A DNA stretch of 64,000 nucleotides. Origin: Oerskovia paurometabola. Lineage in GTDB: Bacteria > Actinomycetota > Actinomycetes > Actinomycetales > Cellulomonadaceae. The position numbers were made by a program, and so were the translations under genes. Shown here in pieces: positions 19,664-27,909 of this stretch (positions are counted from its first letter, which is position 1; each line of letters starts with the position of its first letter). Where the stretch lies: the NCBI RefSeq assembly GCF_016907365.1, contig NZ_JAFBBV010000001.1, positions 3,596,001 to 3,660,000 on the forward strand, read 5' to 3'. Below the pieces are notes generated by a model. That model saw only the letters and a program-made list of their open reading frames with translations. It searched no databases and had not been told where the DNA came from.

Positions 19664-20269
19664 ATGACCAGCACCGACACCCCGGCCACGGGCCGCGCCC
19701 TGATCGTCGTCGACGTCCAGCCCACGTTCTGCGAGGGTGGTGAGCTCGCGGTCGAGGGCGGCGACGCGGTCGCCGAGGCCATCGCGGTCTTCGCCGCCGA
19801 GCACCGCGCGGGCTACGACCTCGTGGTGACGACCCAGGACTGGCACGTCGACCCGGGCCACCACTTCGCGACGGCCCCCGAGGTTCCCGACTTCGTCGAC
19901 ACGTGGCCGCCGCACGGCCTCGCGGGCACGCCGAACGCCGAGCTGCACCCGGCCCTCGCGGACCTCGCTCCCGATGCGAGCGTCAGGAAGGGCGAGTACC
20001 AGGCGGCGTACTCGGGCTTCGAGGGGGTCGACGGCGCGGGCCGCTCCCTCGCGCAGATCCTCCAGGAGGCGGGCGTCGCGTCGGCCGACGTCGTCGGGAT
20101 CGCGGAGTCGCACTGCGTCCGGGCGACCGCGCTCGACGCGCACGCGCTGGGGCTCGCGACCCGGGTCCTGACGGACCTCACGGTGCCGGTGTCGGCCGAG
20201 CTCGGCGAGGCGGCCCGGGTCGAGCTCGCGGCGGCCGGCGTCGAGCTGGTGCGCTCGACCGAGGCGTGA
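19664..20269 (+). CDS. pncA: Nicotinamidase/pyrazinamidase (isochorismatase superfamily)
   Basis: A 201-residue cysteine hydrolase converting nicotinamide to nicotinate in NAD salvage. The catalytic triad is visible: Asp in LIVVDVQPTF (about residue 16), Lys in VRKGEYQAAYSGF (about 109) and Cys in GIAESHCVRATALDA (about 148). TTQDWHVDPGHHF carries the metal-binding Asp-His-His. The family consensus before the catalytic Cys is usually GxATDYCV; here it is ESHCV, a variation seen in several actinobacterial homologues. The ATG at 19664 gives the normal N-terminus. The gene ends at a strong palindrome shared with the convergent rsmI. Confidence 0.9.
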   Translation: MTSTDTPATGRALIVVDVQPTFCEGGELAVEGGDAVAEAIAVFAAEHRAGYDLVVTTQDWHVDPGHHFATAPEVPDFVDTWPPHGLAGTPNAELHPALADLAPDASVRKGEYQAAYSGFEGVDGAGRSLAQILQEAGVASADVVGIAESHCVRATALDAHALGLATRVLTDLTVPVSAELGEAARVELAAAGVELVRSTEA

Positions 20270-20274
20270 GGGTT

Positions 20275-20314
20275 GTCAGAACGAGCGTGGCCCCGGGGTC
20301 ACGCTCGTTCTGAC
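20275..20314. terminator. Bidirectional terminator, repeated palindrome family A
   Basis: Fifteen-base perfect arms (20275-20289 and 20300-20314; left arm GTCAGAACGAGCGTG) flank a GC loop, between convergent pncA and rsmI. The same arms recur at 47795-47834, which marks this as a dispersed palindrome and not only a local hairpin. Confidence 0.85.
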
Positions 20315-20326
20315 ACACGGCTCCCG

Positions 20327-21391
20327 TCAGGCCTTGCGCGCTGCGAGCGCCGCCGCGTACAGGTCGCGCTTGGGCACTCCCGCGGCGGTCGCGACCTCGG
20401 CGACGGCCTCCTTGAGACGCTCCCCTGCGGCGACCCTGGCCAGGACCTCGGCGACGAGCTCCTCGACGGACACGGCCTCGCGCGCCGGTGCCCCGGCCAC
20501 GACGACGCAGATCTCTCCACGGAGCTGGCGGTCGGCGGCCTCGGCCGCGAGCTCGCCGAGCGTGCCGCGCAGGACCTCCTCGTACGTCTTGGTCAGCTCG
20601 CGGCACACCGCCGCGGGCCGGTCTGCGCCGAAGCCCTCGGCCATCGCGGCGAGCGTGTCGTCGATCCGGTGCGGGGCCTCGAAGAAGACCATGGTCCGGG
20701 GCTCGCGCGCGAGCGCCTCGAACGTGCGCGCCCGCTCGCCGGGCTTGCGCGGCGGGAAGCCCTCGAAGCAGAAGCGGTCGGTCGGCAGCCCCGACAGCGC
20801 GAGCGCGGTGAGGACCGCGCTGGGGCCGGGGGCCGAGGTGATGGGCAGGCCGCGTTCGACGGCCCGCGTCACGACGCGGTAACCGGGGTCCGAGACGGAG
20901 GGCATGCCGGCGTCGGTCACGATCACGACCGTGCCACCGCCCTCGACGACGTCGAGCAGCTCGTCGGCCCGCTCGACCTCGTTGTGCTCGTGATAGCTCA
21001 CGACGCGCCCGCCGATCGACACGCCCATGCGCGTGGCGAGGGCGTGCAGCCGGCGCGTGTCCTCGGCCGCGACGACCGCGGACTCCGCCAGGAGGCGTCG
21101 CAGCCGCGGGCTCGCGTCCTCGACGTTGCCGATGGGTGTCGCGGCCAGGACGAGATGCCCGTCGTCCTTGGCACCGCGCCCGACCGGCTCCTGCTCGTCC
21201 GGGGTCTCGTCGTCCCTCGCCGTGGAGGTCTCGTCCTCCGGCCCGACGCCGTCGCGCGCCTCGGGCGCGTCGCCTCCCACGTGCTCGCCCACCTCGGCGG
21301 GGTGCGCTGCGGCCCGGACCGGTGCGGCGCCGTCGGGCAGGGGGGCGGGCGACTCGGGGGTGGACGCGGGCGTGGGGCGGGCGTTGCTCAT
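20327..21391 (-). CDS. rsmI: 16S rRNA (cytidine1402-2'-O)-methyltransferase
   Basis: A tetrapyrrole-methylase-fold enzyme that 2'-O-methylates C1402 in the decoding centre of 16S rRNA. Diagnostic segments: LVLAATPIGNVEDAS, the AEDTRR motif, SYHEHNE, VTDAGMPSVSDPGYRVV, SAPGPSAVLTALALSG, FEGFPPRKPGERA and ECRELTK-like CRELTKTYEEV. The C-terminal tail has KEAVAEVATAAGVPKRDLY. At 354 residues it is about 70 longer than usual, because of an acidic, Pro/Ala-rich, probably disordered N-terminal extension before LVLAATPIG. The ATG at 21389-21391 was used. It is divergent from the mannosyltransferase gene with only 25 bases between start codons, the usual actinobacterial arrangement. Confidence 0.93.
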   Translation of the reverse strand: MSNARPTPASTPESPAPLPDGAAPVRAAAHPAEVGEHVGGDAPEARDGVGPEDETSTARDDETPDEQEPVGRGAKDDGHLVLAATPIGNVEDASPRLRRLLAESAVVAAEDTRRLHALATRMGVSIGGRVVSYHEHNEVERADELLDVVEGGGTVVIVTDAGMPSVSDPGYRVVTRAVERGLPITSAPGPSAVLTALALSGLPTDRFCFEGFPPRKPGERARTFEALAREPRTMVFFEAPHRIDDTLAAMAEGFGADRPAAVCRELTKTYEEVLRGTLGELAAEAADRQLRGEICVVVAGAPAREAVSVEELVAEVLARVAAGERLKEAVAEVATAAGVPKRDLYAAALAARKA

Positions 21392-21416
21392 ACCCCCTAG
21401 CGTTCCACGTCCTACG

Positions 21417-23114
21417 ATGGCCGACGTGCCCCAGCCTTCCTCGGACCCGATGCCGGCCGTCCCCGCCCCCGCGACCGACGACCCGTTCCCGGCACCCCGG
21501 GCCGAGGCGGTCGAGGCGACCGACGCACCGGACCCGGCCCTGCCCGCCCGCGACCGCCTGCTGCTCACGCTGCTCGGCGCGCGCCGCCTCGCGCTCGGGG
21601 CGACGTCGAAGGACCGGCTGTGGGGCTGGCTCGGCCCCGGGCTCGTCGCGCTGCTCGCCGGTGTGCTGCGCCTGTGGGACCTGGGGCGCCCCGGCACCCT
21701 CGTCTTCGACGAGACGTACTACGTCAAGCAGGCGTACACCCTGCTGCGGGTGGGGTTCGAGGCAAAGTGGCCGGACGAGCCCAACCCGGCGTTCGAGGCC
21801 GGGAACGTCGACACCTTCCTGAGCGTGCCCGACTACGTGGTCCACCCTCCCCTGGGCAAGTGGATGATCGCAGGCGGCATGCAGCTCTTCGGGGGCGCCG
21901 AGAACCCGTGGTCGTGGCGCATCTCGACCGCGCTGGTCGGCGTGCTCGCGGTGTTCCTCCTGGCCCGGATCGCGCGCCGCCTGTTCGCGTCGACCGCGAT
22001 GGGCATCCTCGCGGGTGGGCTGCTCGCGATCGACGGCATGGCGATCGTGCACTCGCGCACGGGGCTCCTCGACAACTTCCTCATGTTCTGGGTGCTCGTC
22101 GCGTTCGGCTTCCTGCTGCTGGACCGCGAGCAGGCGAGGCGGCGGCTCGCCGACAAGGTGGCGGCGATCCTCGATGCGGGCCAGGAGATCGGCCGCTACG
22201 GGCCGTGGCTCGGGTGGCGGTGGTGGCGCTTCGCGGCGGCGGTCTCGCTCGGCCTCGCGTGCGGGGTCAAGTGGTCCGGGCTGTACTTCCTCGCGGTCTT
22301 CGCCCTGCTGTCGGTGCTGTGGGACGCGAGCGCGCGCCGCGCCGTCGGGATCAAGCGGTGGTGGGAGGACGCGCTCCTGCTCGACGCCGTCCCCGCCGCG
22401 CTGATCATGCTGCCCACCGCGGCGCTCACCTACCTGGCCACGTGGTTCTCCTGGTTCCGCTCGCCGAGCGCGTACCTGCGGGACTGGGCCGCGGAGCACC
22501 CGGGCGAGGGCGTGCAGTGGCTCCCCGAGTCGTTGCGGTCGCTGTGGGCGTACCACCAGAAGATGATGGACTTCCACACCGGGCTCAGCGCCGAGCACGC
22601 GTACGCCTCCAAGCCCATCGGCTGGCTGGTCCAGTGGCGCCCGACGTCGTTCTACTACCGCGACGGGTCCGACGGTGTGACGGGCTGCGGCTACGACGAG
22701 TGCGCGCGCGTCGTCACGTCGCTCGGGAACCCGGTCCTGTGGTGGTCGGCGGCCCTCGCGGTCGTCGCGACCGTGGTGCTCCTGGTGTGGCGCAAGGACT
22801 GGCGGGCCACGGCCGTCCTCAGCGGCCTCGTCGCGGGCTGGCTCCCCTGGTTCGCGTACCCGGACCGCACGATCTTCACGTTCTACGCGATCGTGTTCAC
22901 GCCGTGGGTGGTCCTCGCGCTCGTCTACGTCGTGACGGTCCTGCTCGAACGCACCGAGCGGCTCCCCTCGGCCAGGGGCTGGGTGATCTGGGGGGTGACC
23001 GCACTCATGACCGTGATCGTGGTGATGAGCATCTTCTTCTACCCGATCTGGACGGCCATGAACGTCCCCGAGTGGTTCTGGCGCCTGCACATGTGGCTGC
23101 CGAGCTGGATCTAG
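21417..23114 (+). CDS. pmt: Dolichyl-phosphate-mannose--protein mannosyltransferase (GT39)
   Basis: About 565 residues with roughly ten membrane helices. After a cytosolic Pro/Ala-rich N-terminus (about 60 residues) comes the GT39 start LRLWDLGRPGTLVFDETYYV, with the catalytic Asp-Glu of the first extracellular loop. HPPLGKWMIAGG, WSWRISTALVGV, MAIVHSRTGLLDNFL and WSGLYFLAVFALL follow. Actinobacterial Pmt transfers mannose from polyprenyl-phosphate-mannose to Ser/Thr of exported proteins, so lipoproteins and secreted enzymes here are plausible targets. It is convergent with the GH20 gene. The ATG at 21417 gives MADVPQPSSD. Confidence 0.93.
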   Translation: MADVPQPSSDPMPAVPAPATDDPFPAPRAEAVEATDAPDPALPARDRLLLTLLGARRLALGATSKDRLWGWLGPGLVALLAGVLRLWDLGRPGTLVFDETYYVKQAYTLLRVGFEAKWPDEPNPAFEAGNVDTFLSVPDYVVHPPLGKWMIAGGMQLFGGAENPWSWRISTALVGVLAVFLLARIARRLFASTAMGILAGGLLAIDGMAIVHSRTGLLDNFLMFWVLVAFGFLLLDREQARRRLADKVAAILDAGQEIGRYGPWLGWRWWRFAAAVSLGLACGVKWSGLYFLAVFALLSVLWDASARRAVGIKRWWEDALLLDAVPAALIMLPTAALTYLATWFSWFRSPSAYLRDWAAEHPGEGVQWLPESLRSLWAYHQKMMDFHTGLSAEHAYASKPIGWLVQWRPTSFYYRDGSDGVTGCGYDECARVVTSLGNPVLWWSAALAVVATVVLLVWRKDWRATAVLSGLVAGWLPWFAYPDRTIFTFYAIVFTPWVVLALVYVVTVLLERTERLPSARGWVIWGVTALMTVIVVMSIFFYPIWTAMNVPEWFWRLHMWLPSWI

Positions 23115-23154
23115 CCGGCCCCGGGGCCGGACGCGGACCCGGGGCCGGGGCCGG

Positions 23155-23174
23155 GCATGCGGTCGACCGCATGC
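23155..23174. terminator. Terminator between pmt and GH20 gene (palindrome family B)
   Basis: A perfect 20-base palindrome, GCATGCGGTC followed by its reverse complement, sits between two convergent genes after a GGCC-rich stretch. It is followed by TCGGCACC, as is the hairpin at 58971-59030, to which it appears related. Confidence 0.7.
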
Positions 23175-23192
23175 TCGGCACCGAGCGGTCCG

Positions 23193-24656
23193 CTAGGACC
23201 AGTCGACCTGCGGGGTCTCGTGGAACGGGAGCCCTTCACGGCGCCACGTCGCGGCCTCGCTCACGACGCGGCGACGGTAGTCCTCCCAGTCCTTGCGCTC
23301 GGGAGCGGTCCAGGCGACCTCGGCGGCGGCGGACAGCCTGGGCAGCAGCATGTGGAACAGCTCGTCCTGGGTCGACAGCGTCTCGGTCCAGATCGCGGCC
23401 TCGACCCCCTCGACCTGGTCGGCGGGCAGCCCCGGGATGATCTCGGCGGGGTCCCAGTCGTACGCGGTGCGCAGCTCGATCAGCCCGGCCCAGTCCTGCC
23501 CCAGGGGGTACTCGGCGGTGTACTTCATGTCGAGGTACGCGTGGTTGCCGGGGGACATGATGAAGCGCGAGCCACGCTCGGCAGCGGCCAGGAAGGGGGC
23601 GACGTCGGTGCGGGTGTCCCAGTACTGGACCAGGGTCTCGGGCCGGGTGTCGGCCTGCGCGGCCTCCTGCCAGGTGATGACCTTCTTGCCGGTCTCGAGC
23701 ACGATCTCCTCGAGCAGCGCGATGAACTTCGCGTACTCCTCCGCCCCGAGCGTCAGGGCCTCGTCGCCACCGACGTGGATGTAGTCGCCGTCCGTGATCG
23801 CGGCGATGTCTCCGAGGACGTCGCGCAGGAAGGGCTCGGTCGCGGGCAGGTCGTAGGTGAGCTGCGAGAACCCGACCTCGATGCCCTCGTACCTGGCGGT
23901 GCGCTGCCCGTCGGCGCGCAGCTCGCCGTAGACCGCCGTCGCGGCGTTGGTGTGCCCGGGCAGGTCGATCTCGGGGACGACGGTCACGAAGCGGTCTGCG
24001 GCGTAGTCCTGCAGGCGGCGGAAGTCCGCGAGGCTCAGGTGGCCCCCGGCCTTGCCGCTCGTCGAGGTGTCGGACGAGAGCTTCGCGAGCTCGGGGCGCG
24101 ACGGCGTCTCGATGCGCCACCCCTGGTCGTCCGTGAGGTGCAGGTGCAGGACGTTGAGCTTGTACGACGCGAGGACGTCGATCACGAGCTCGAGCTGCTC
24201 GAGCGGGAAGAAGTTGCGGGCGATGTCGAGCGAGAGGCCGCGCCAGGCGTAGCGGGGGGCGTCCCGCACGACGACGGCGCCCACCTCGGCGCCGTGCTCC
24301 CCCTCGGTCACGAGCTGGCGGAGGGTCTGCACGGCGTCGAACAGACCGACCGGCAGGGCAGCCGTCAGCACGGCCCTCGACCCGCTCACCTCGATCGTGT
24401 GGCGCTCCGGGCTGACCGACCCCGCTGGGCCCGCGTCCTCGGCGAGACGCAGCTCGACGGCGGGGGCGCCGTCGGGCAGGGCGTCCGCCACGGTGACCGG
24501 TGTGCCTGCCGCACGCGTCAGGAGCTCGGCCGCGTACGCGGCGACGTGCTGCTCGGCCGCGGAGGGACCGGCGACGACGACGGCCCCTTCGAGCCGGAGC
24601 GCGTCGTCTCCCGCCCGGGAGTCGACCTGCAGGGGCTGGGGAATGATGGCGACCAT
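23193..24656 (-). CDS. Beta-N-acetylhexosaminidase, glycoside hydrolase family 20
   Basis: About 487 residues, no signal peptide, so probably cytosolic. An N-terminal GH20b-like alpha/beta domain (about 1-125) precedes the catalytic TIM barrel, with YAWRGLSLDIARNFFP, LHLHLTDDQGWR, VPEIDLPGHT and YIHVGGDEAL. The Asp-Glu pair in the last is the catalytic acid and the residue polarising the substrate acetamido group. WQEA and YWDTRT lie in later strands. It should remove terminal GlcNAc or GalNAc from chitin-derived or other oligosaccharides. The ATG at 24654-24656 has GAGG seven bases upstream. The frame is open further upstream, but a promoter and an operator lie in that stretch. Confidence 0.92.
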   Translation of the reverse strand: MVAIIPQPLQVDSRAGDDALRLEGAVVVAGPSAAEQHVAAYAAELLTRAAGTPVTVADALPDGAPAVELRLAEDAGPAGSVSPERHTIEVSGSRAVLTAALPVGLFDAVQTLRQLVTEGEHGAEVGAVVVRDAPRYAWRGLSLDIARNFFPLEQLELVIDVLASYKLNVLHLHLTDDQGWRIETPSRPELAKLSSDTSTSGKAGGHLSLADFRRLQDYAADRFVTVVPEIDLPGHTNAATAVYGELRADGQRTARYEGIEVGFSQLTYDLPATEPFLRDVLGDIAAITDGDYIHVGGDEALTLGAEEYAKFIALLEEIVLETGKKVITWQEAAQADTRPETLVQYWDTRTDVAPFLAAAERGSRFIMSPGNHAYLDMKYTAEYPLGQDWAGLIELRTAYDWDPAEIIPGLPADQVEGVEAAIWTETLSTQDELFHMLLPRLSAAAEVAWTAPERKDWEDYRRRVVSEAATWRREGLPFHETPQVDWS

Positions 24657-24696
24657 CGGGGACCTCGTCGTCGTGGTTGTCTCGAAGCGACCGAAT

Positions 24697-24754
24697 CGAA
24701 TCGATTCGTCTGTACTGGCCGACATACCGTAACCGGCCCGGCTGAGGGAGACAA
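24697..24754 (-). promoter_or_regulatory. Promoter and palindromic operator of the GH20 gene
   Basis: On the minus strand, TTGTCT (24749-24754) and TACGGT (24726-24731) have a 17-base spacer. Just downstream of the expected transcription start is a perfect 12-base palindrome CGAATCGATTCG (24697-24708), a position typical of a repressor operator. The regulator is not encoded nearby. Confidence 0.6.
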
Positions 24755-24780
24755 GAACGCGACGGTGCGGCGAGCCCGAC

Positions 24781-26442
24781 CTACTCGACGACGACGACGA
24801 GAGGATCCGGCGTGACGGGCTCCGTGGTCGCGGCCCGCTCGGGCGTCACCTCGCCCACGAGGTCGGTCCGACCCCAGCGCAACGCTCCCGGCGCCCCGGC
24901 CGTGAGCGTGTCCCAGGCCTTGGTCCGGGCGGCGTAGGACCCCGCGACGTCGGAGTGCACCACGACGACGACCGAGTCGCTCGTCGTGACGAGAGCCCCC
25001 ATGTTCGTCACCGACCTCGGCGTCGAGGCGTGCACGACCAGCAGCTTCTGCGGCAGCGCCTTGGCCTTCACGAGGCTCTCCAGGGAGGAGACGACCTCGT
25101 TGATCTCCTCGGCGGGAACCTCGCCGTCCTTCTTCACGGTCCCGCCCGCGCGTCGTGCGTCGAGGTCGAGCGAGACGCCCACGCCGGGCAGCGCGAGCAG
25201 GTCGGCGTACCGTTCGACCTGGTCGGCGAACGTCGCCCGGCCGGGCTGGATCTCGAGGAGCACCTGCTGCCCCGCGTCCAGCGCGGCCTGCACCGCAGGA
25301 CGGACCGCCTCGACCGCGAGCTCGGTCGAGTAGTTGCCGTCCTTGCCCGCGGCCCCGGACGACTCCGTCACGACGAGCTCGACCGTCGGGACCGTCACCG
25401 TCTGGTCACCCTCCGCGGTCGCGACCGCGACGTACGGCTCAGCGCGGGCCGCCGCCTTCTCGACCATCTCCGCGGTCCTGGCAGGCGTCGACGGGACCGT
25501 GGTCGAGGGCAGCACCACGTAGCGCTTGCCCGCGGACACGAGCTGCCCGCCCCCGGCGAGCTCCACGCCCGTCTCCGCGGCGCGCACGCGCGCCGTGAGG
25601 TCCTCGACGGTGCCGAACGACTCACCGATCCCGACGACGGCCAGCGCCTTGGCCTTGGCCATGGCCTGGACCGATGCGCTCGTCGCCCGCGGGTCCCCGC
25701 CGGCGACCGCGAACGGAACCACCCCGGCGGCCCGCGCGGTCGCGAGGGCCGCCGTCTGACCCGGCGCCTCGTCGACGAGCGCGAGGACCTCCGTCAGGAG
25801 GCGGGGTGACGCGGTGTCGGGGAGCTGGGCGCGCACCTCTGCCAGGTCGTTCTCGTCGATCTCGGCCCCACCGTCCACGGTCTCGACGAGAGCACCTGCG
25901 TCGAGCGCGACCGCGTCGAGGGAAGGGGCGATGGCCTTGACCGAGCCCTTCGCGTCCTGCTCGAGATCCTCGCTCGACGCCACGGGCACGGCGGCCGCTC
26001 CCGCCGTCACGACCCCGGCCGCATCCACGTTCGGCGCCCGGTCCGGCGTCACGACGACAGCGGTGACGGCGCCGAGGCGCTCGATCTCCTTCGCGAGCCC
26101 GCTGTCGGCGATCGCCCCGCCCATGAGCAGGACCGGAGCGTGCAGCTCGAGCGCAGCGGCTGCGGCCGCGTCCTGCGCGGTCTCGTCGTCCGCGTCGGCC
26201 AGGACCACGACGGGGGCCCGCGAGAAGAACGACTGGCTCGCCGTGAGCGCCAGCTCGGCGGGGTCGGTCGAGGTCAGGACGAGCACGGGCGCGATCTGGT
26301 CGACCGCCGCGGCACGCAGGTCCTCGGTCTGGACCTCGGGCCGCTCACCCGTCACGTCGCCGTCGCCGCAGGCGGCCAGCAGGGACGTGGTCAGGGCGAG
26401 GGTCGAGGCGACCAGGACAAATCGGGCCTTCCGTGAATTCAC
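24781..26442 (-). CDS. Lipoprotein with cell-wall-binding-type repeats and a barrel-like domain
   Basis: About 553 residues. The lipobox LLAACGD predicts lipid anchoring outside the membrane. The first half has repeated segments such as FFSRAPVVVLADADDETAQD and HAPVLLMGGAIADSGLAKEI, which follow the pattern of cell-wall-binding repeat 2 domains. The second half (QQVLLEIQPGRATFADQVER, LPGVGVSLDLDAR, PAEEINEVVSSLESLV, LPQKLLVVHA) looks like a TIM-barrel-type domain that I recognise as recurring in actinobacterial envelope proteins, but with no known activity. GTG at 26440-26442 gives MNSRKARFVLVASTLALTTS. No function is assigned. It stands 56 bases from the GH20 promoter on the same strand. Confidence 0.75.
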   Translation of the reverse strand: MNSRKARFVLVASTLALTTSLLAACGDGDVTGERPEVQTEDLRAAAVDQIAPVLVLTSTDPAELALTASQSFFSRAPVVVLADADDETAQDAAAAAALELHAPVLLMGGAIADSGLAKEIERLGAVTAVVVTPDRAPNVDAAGVVTAGAAAVPVASSEDLEQDAKGSVKAIAPSLDAVALDAGALVETVDGGAEIDENDLAEVRAQLPDTASPRLLTEVLALVDEAPGQTAALATARAAGVVPFAVAGGDPRATSASVQAMAKAKALAVVGIGESFGTVEDLTARVRAAETGVELAGGGQLVSAGKRYVVLPSTTVPSTPARTAEMVEKAAARAEPYVAVATAEGDQTVTVPTVELVVTESSGAAGKDGNYSTELAVEAVRPAVQAALDAGQQVLLEIQPGRATFADQVERYADLLALPGVGVSLDLDARRAGGTVKKDGEVPAEEINEVVSSLESLVKAKALPQKLLVVHASTPRSVTNMGALVTTSDSVVVVVHSDVAGSYAARTKAWDTLTAGAPGALRWGRTDLVGEVTPERAATTEPVTPDPLVVVVE

Positions 26443-26549
26443 GTCTCTATCATCCCCTACTGCGTGTGCCGCGCCGAGTCGCGGCGCGTCGCCGTGGGGC
26501 TCCGTCGCCCGATGTCGCGCGAGCCAGCCGGAGTCGACAGCCCGCAGGC

Positions 26550-27638
26550 TCAGCGTACCGAACGGTACTGAGCCGTGAGGGGGCACTGGAACGGGTCGCG
26601 GGCCGCGAGGCCCACCCGGTTCAGGTACCGGACGACGATCCGGTACGAGTCCACGAGGGTCGTCTCGGTGTAGAGGATGCCCCGCTCGGCGCAGAACTCC
26701 TTGACGATCGGACGGACCTTGCGCAGCGAGGGACGCGGCATGCTCGGGAAGAGGTGGTGCTCGATCTGGAAGTTCAGGCCGCCCATCGCGACGTCGACCC
26801 AGCGCCCGCCCGTGATGTTGCGGGACATGAGAACCTGACGACGCAGGAAGTCGATCTTGACGTCGGGTGCGACGGTCGGCATGCCCTTGTGATTGGGCGC
26901 GAAGGACGCCCCCATGAGCACCCCGAACAGGCCGAGCTGGACGCCGAGGAACGCGAAGGCCATCCCCACCGGCAGGACCAGGAACACCGCCGCGAGGTAC
27001 CCGCCGAGGCGGGCTACGACGAAGACGATCTCCACGGTGCGGCGCTTGACGGGCCCGCGGCCGAAGATGGTCTTGATCCCCGCGACGTGCAGGTTGAGGC
27101 CTTCGAGCAGCAGCAGGGGGAAGAACAGGTACCCCTGGCGTGCCGCGAACCAGGCGCGCAGCCCGCTCTTGGTCTCGGTGAGCGTCTCGGTCTCCCACAC
27201 GAGCACGCCGTTGATCATGTCCGGGTCGCCGCCACGCGTGTTGGGCTTGGCGTGGTGACGCGAGTGCTTGTGCTGCCACCAGCCGTAGGACAGCCCGCCC
27301 AGCAGGTTGGCGACGACCAGGCTCGCCCAGTCGTTCCAGCCGCCCGACCGGAAGATCTGGCGGTGCGCGGCGTCGTGGCCGAGGAAGGCGGTCTGCGTGA
27401 GGAGCACCGCGAGCAGCGCGGCGATACCCATCTGCCACCAGGACTCGCCGATGAGCACGAAGGCGACCCCGGTCGCGGCGAGCAGCGTGAGCAGGACGGC
27501 GAACTTGGTCCAGTAGTAGCCGTAGCGGCGGCGCATGAGGCCGAGCTCCTGGACGGTGCGGGTGAGGGCGGTGAACTCGCTGACCTGGCGTTCACGCGGA
27601 GACTGCGTACGGCCAGGAGCGGTGGCGTCGAGCGTCAA
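26550..27638 (-). CDS. Membrane fatty acid desaturase (acyl-lipid/acyl-CoA type)
   Basis: About 362 residues with four or more membrane helices. The three histidine clusters that bind the di-iron centre are all present: HDAAH (in TAFLGHDAAHRQIF), HKHSRHH (WWQHKHSRHHAKPN) and QIEHHLFP. A further conserved NHK occurs in FAPNHKGMP. The enzyme inserts a cis double bond into membrane fatty acyl chains with O2 and an electron donor, adjusting fluidity. I chose the TTG at 27636-27638 because AGAGG lies seven bases upstream; a GTG (VSEFTALT) is an alternative. A perfect palindrome about 90 bases upstream suggests repression by a TetR-type regulator. Confidence 0.92.
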   Translation of the reverse strand: MTLDATAPGRTQSPRERQVSEFTALTRTVQELGLMRRRYGYYWTKFAVLLTLLAATGVAFVLIGESWWQMGIAALLAVLLTQTAFLGHDAAHRQIFRSGGWNDWASLVVANLLGGLSYGWWQHKHSRHHAKPNTRGGDPDMINGVLVWETETLTETKSGLRAWFAARQGYLFFPLLLLEGLNLHVAGIKTIFGRGPVKRRTVEIVFVVARLGGYLAAVFLVLPVGMAFAFLGVQLGLFGVLMGASFAPNHKGMPTVAPDVKIDFLRRQVLMSRNITGGRWVDVAMGGLNFQIEHHLFPSMPRPSLRKVRPIVKEFCAERGILYTETTLVDSYRIVVRYLNRVGLAARDPFQCPLTAQYRSVR

Positions 27639-27729
27639 GGGATGGCCTCTCGTGGTCGCAGACGCGGCGCCCGGAGGCAGCACATCCGACGGGTGGTTTC
27701 GTCGCGAACGTGACCGACAGTACCCGCAC

Positions 27730-27749
27730 AACCTACGCAAGCGTAGGTT
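27730..27749 (-). promoter_or_regulatory. Palindromic operator upstream of the desaturase
   Basis: A perfect inverted repeat with 9-base arms (AACCTACGC, AA, then its complement) lies 92-111 bases before the TTG start. Size and spacing are typical of TetR-family operators. It lies between the divergent desaturase and the DUF4190 gene, nearer the former. Confidence 0.6.
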
Positions 27750-27909
27750 TGTCCGCCACGAGATCGTCGACGCCACGAGACCTTCACATCCGGTCGGCTC
27801 GTCACAGGCCCGACGACGTCACGCCCGACACGGCGTGAGCACCCGTTGTCCAGGGTCACCGGGCACGCCATACTGGGCCGCGAACCCTGCCCGCACCACG
27901 AGGAGCGAC

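Noticed and set aside
24657..24725. Longer GH20 start (MSASTDESIRFGRF)
   Set aside because: A promoter -10 directly abuts that ATG and an operator lies within the stretch, so it is not translated.
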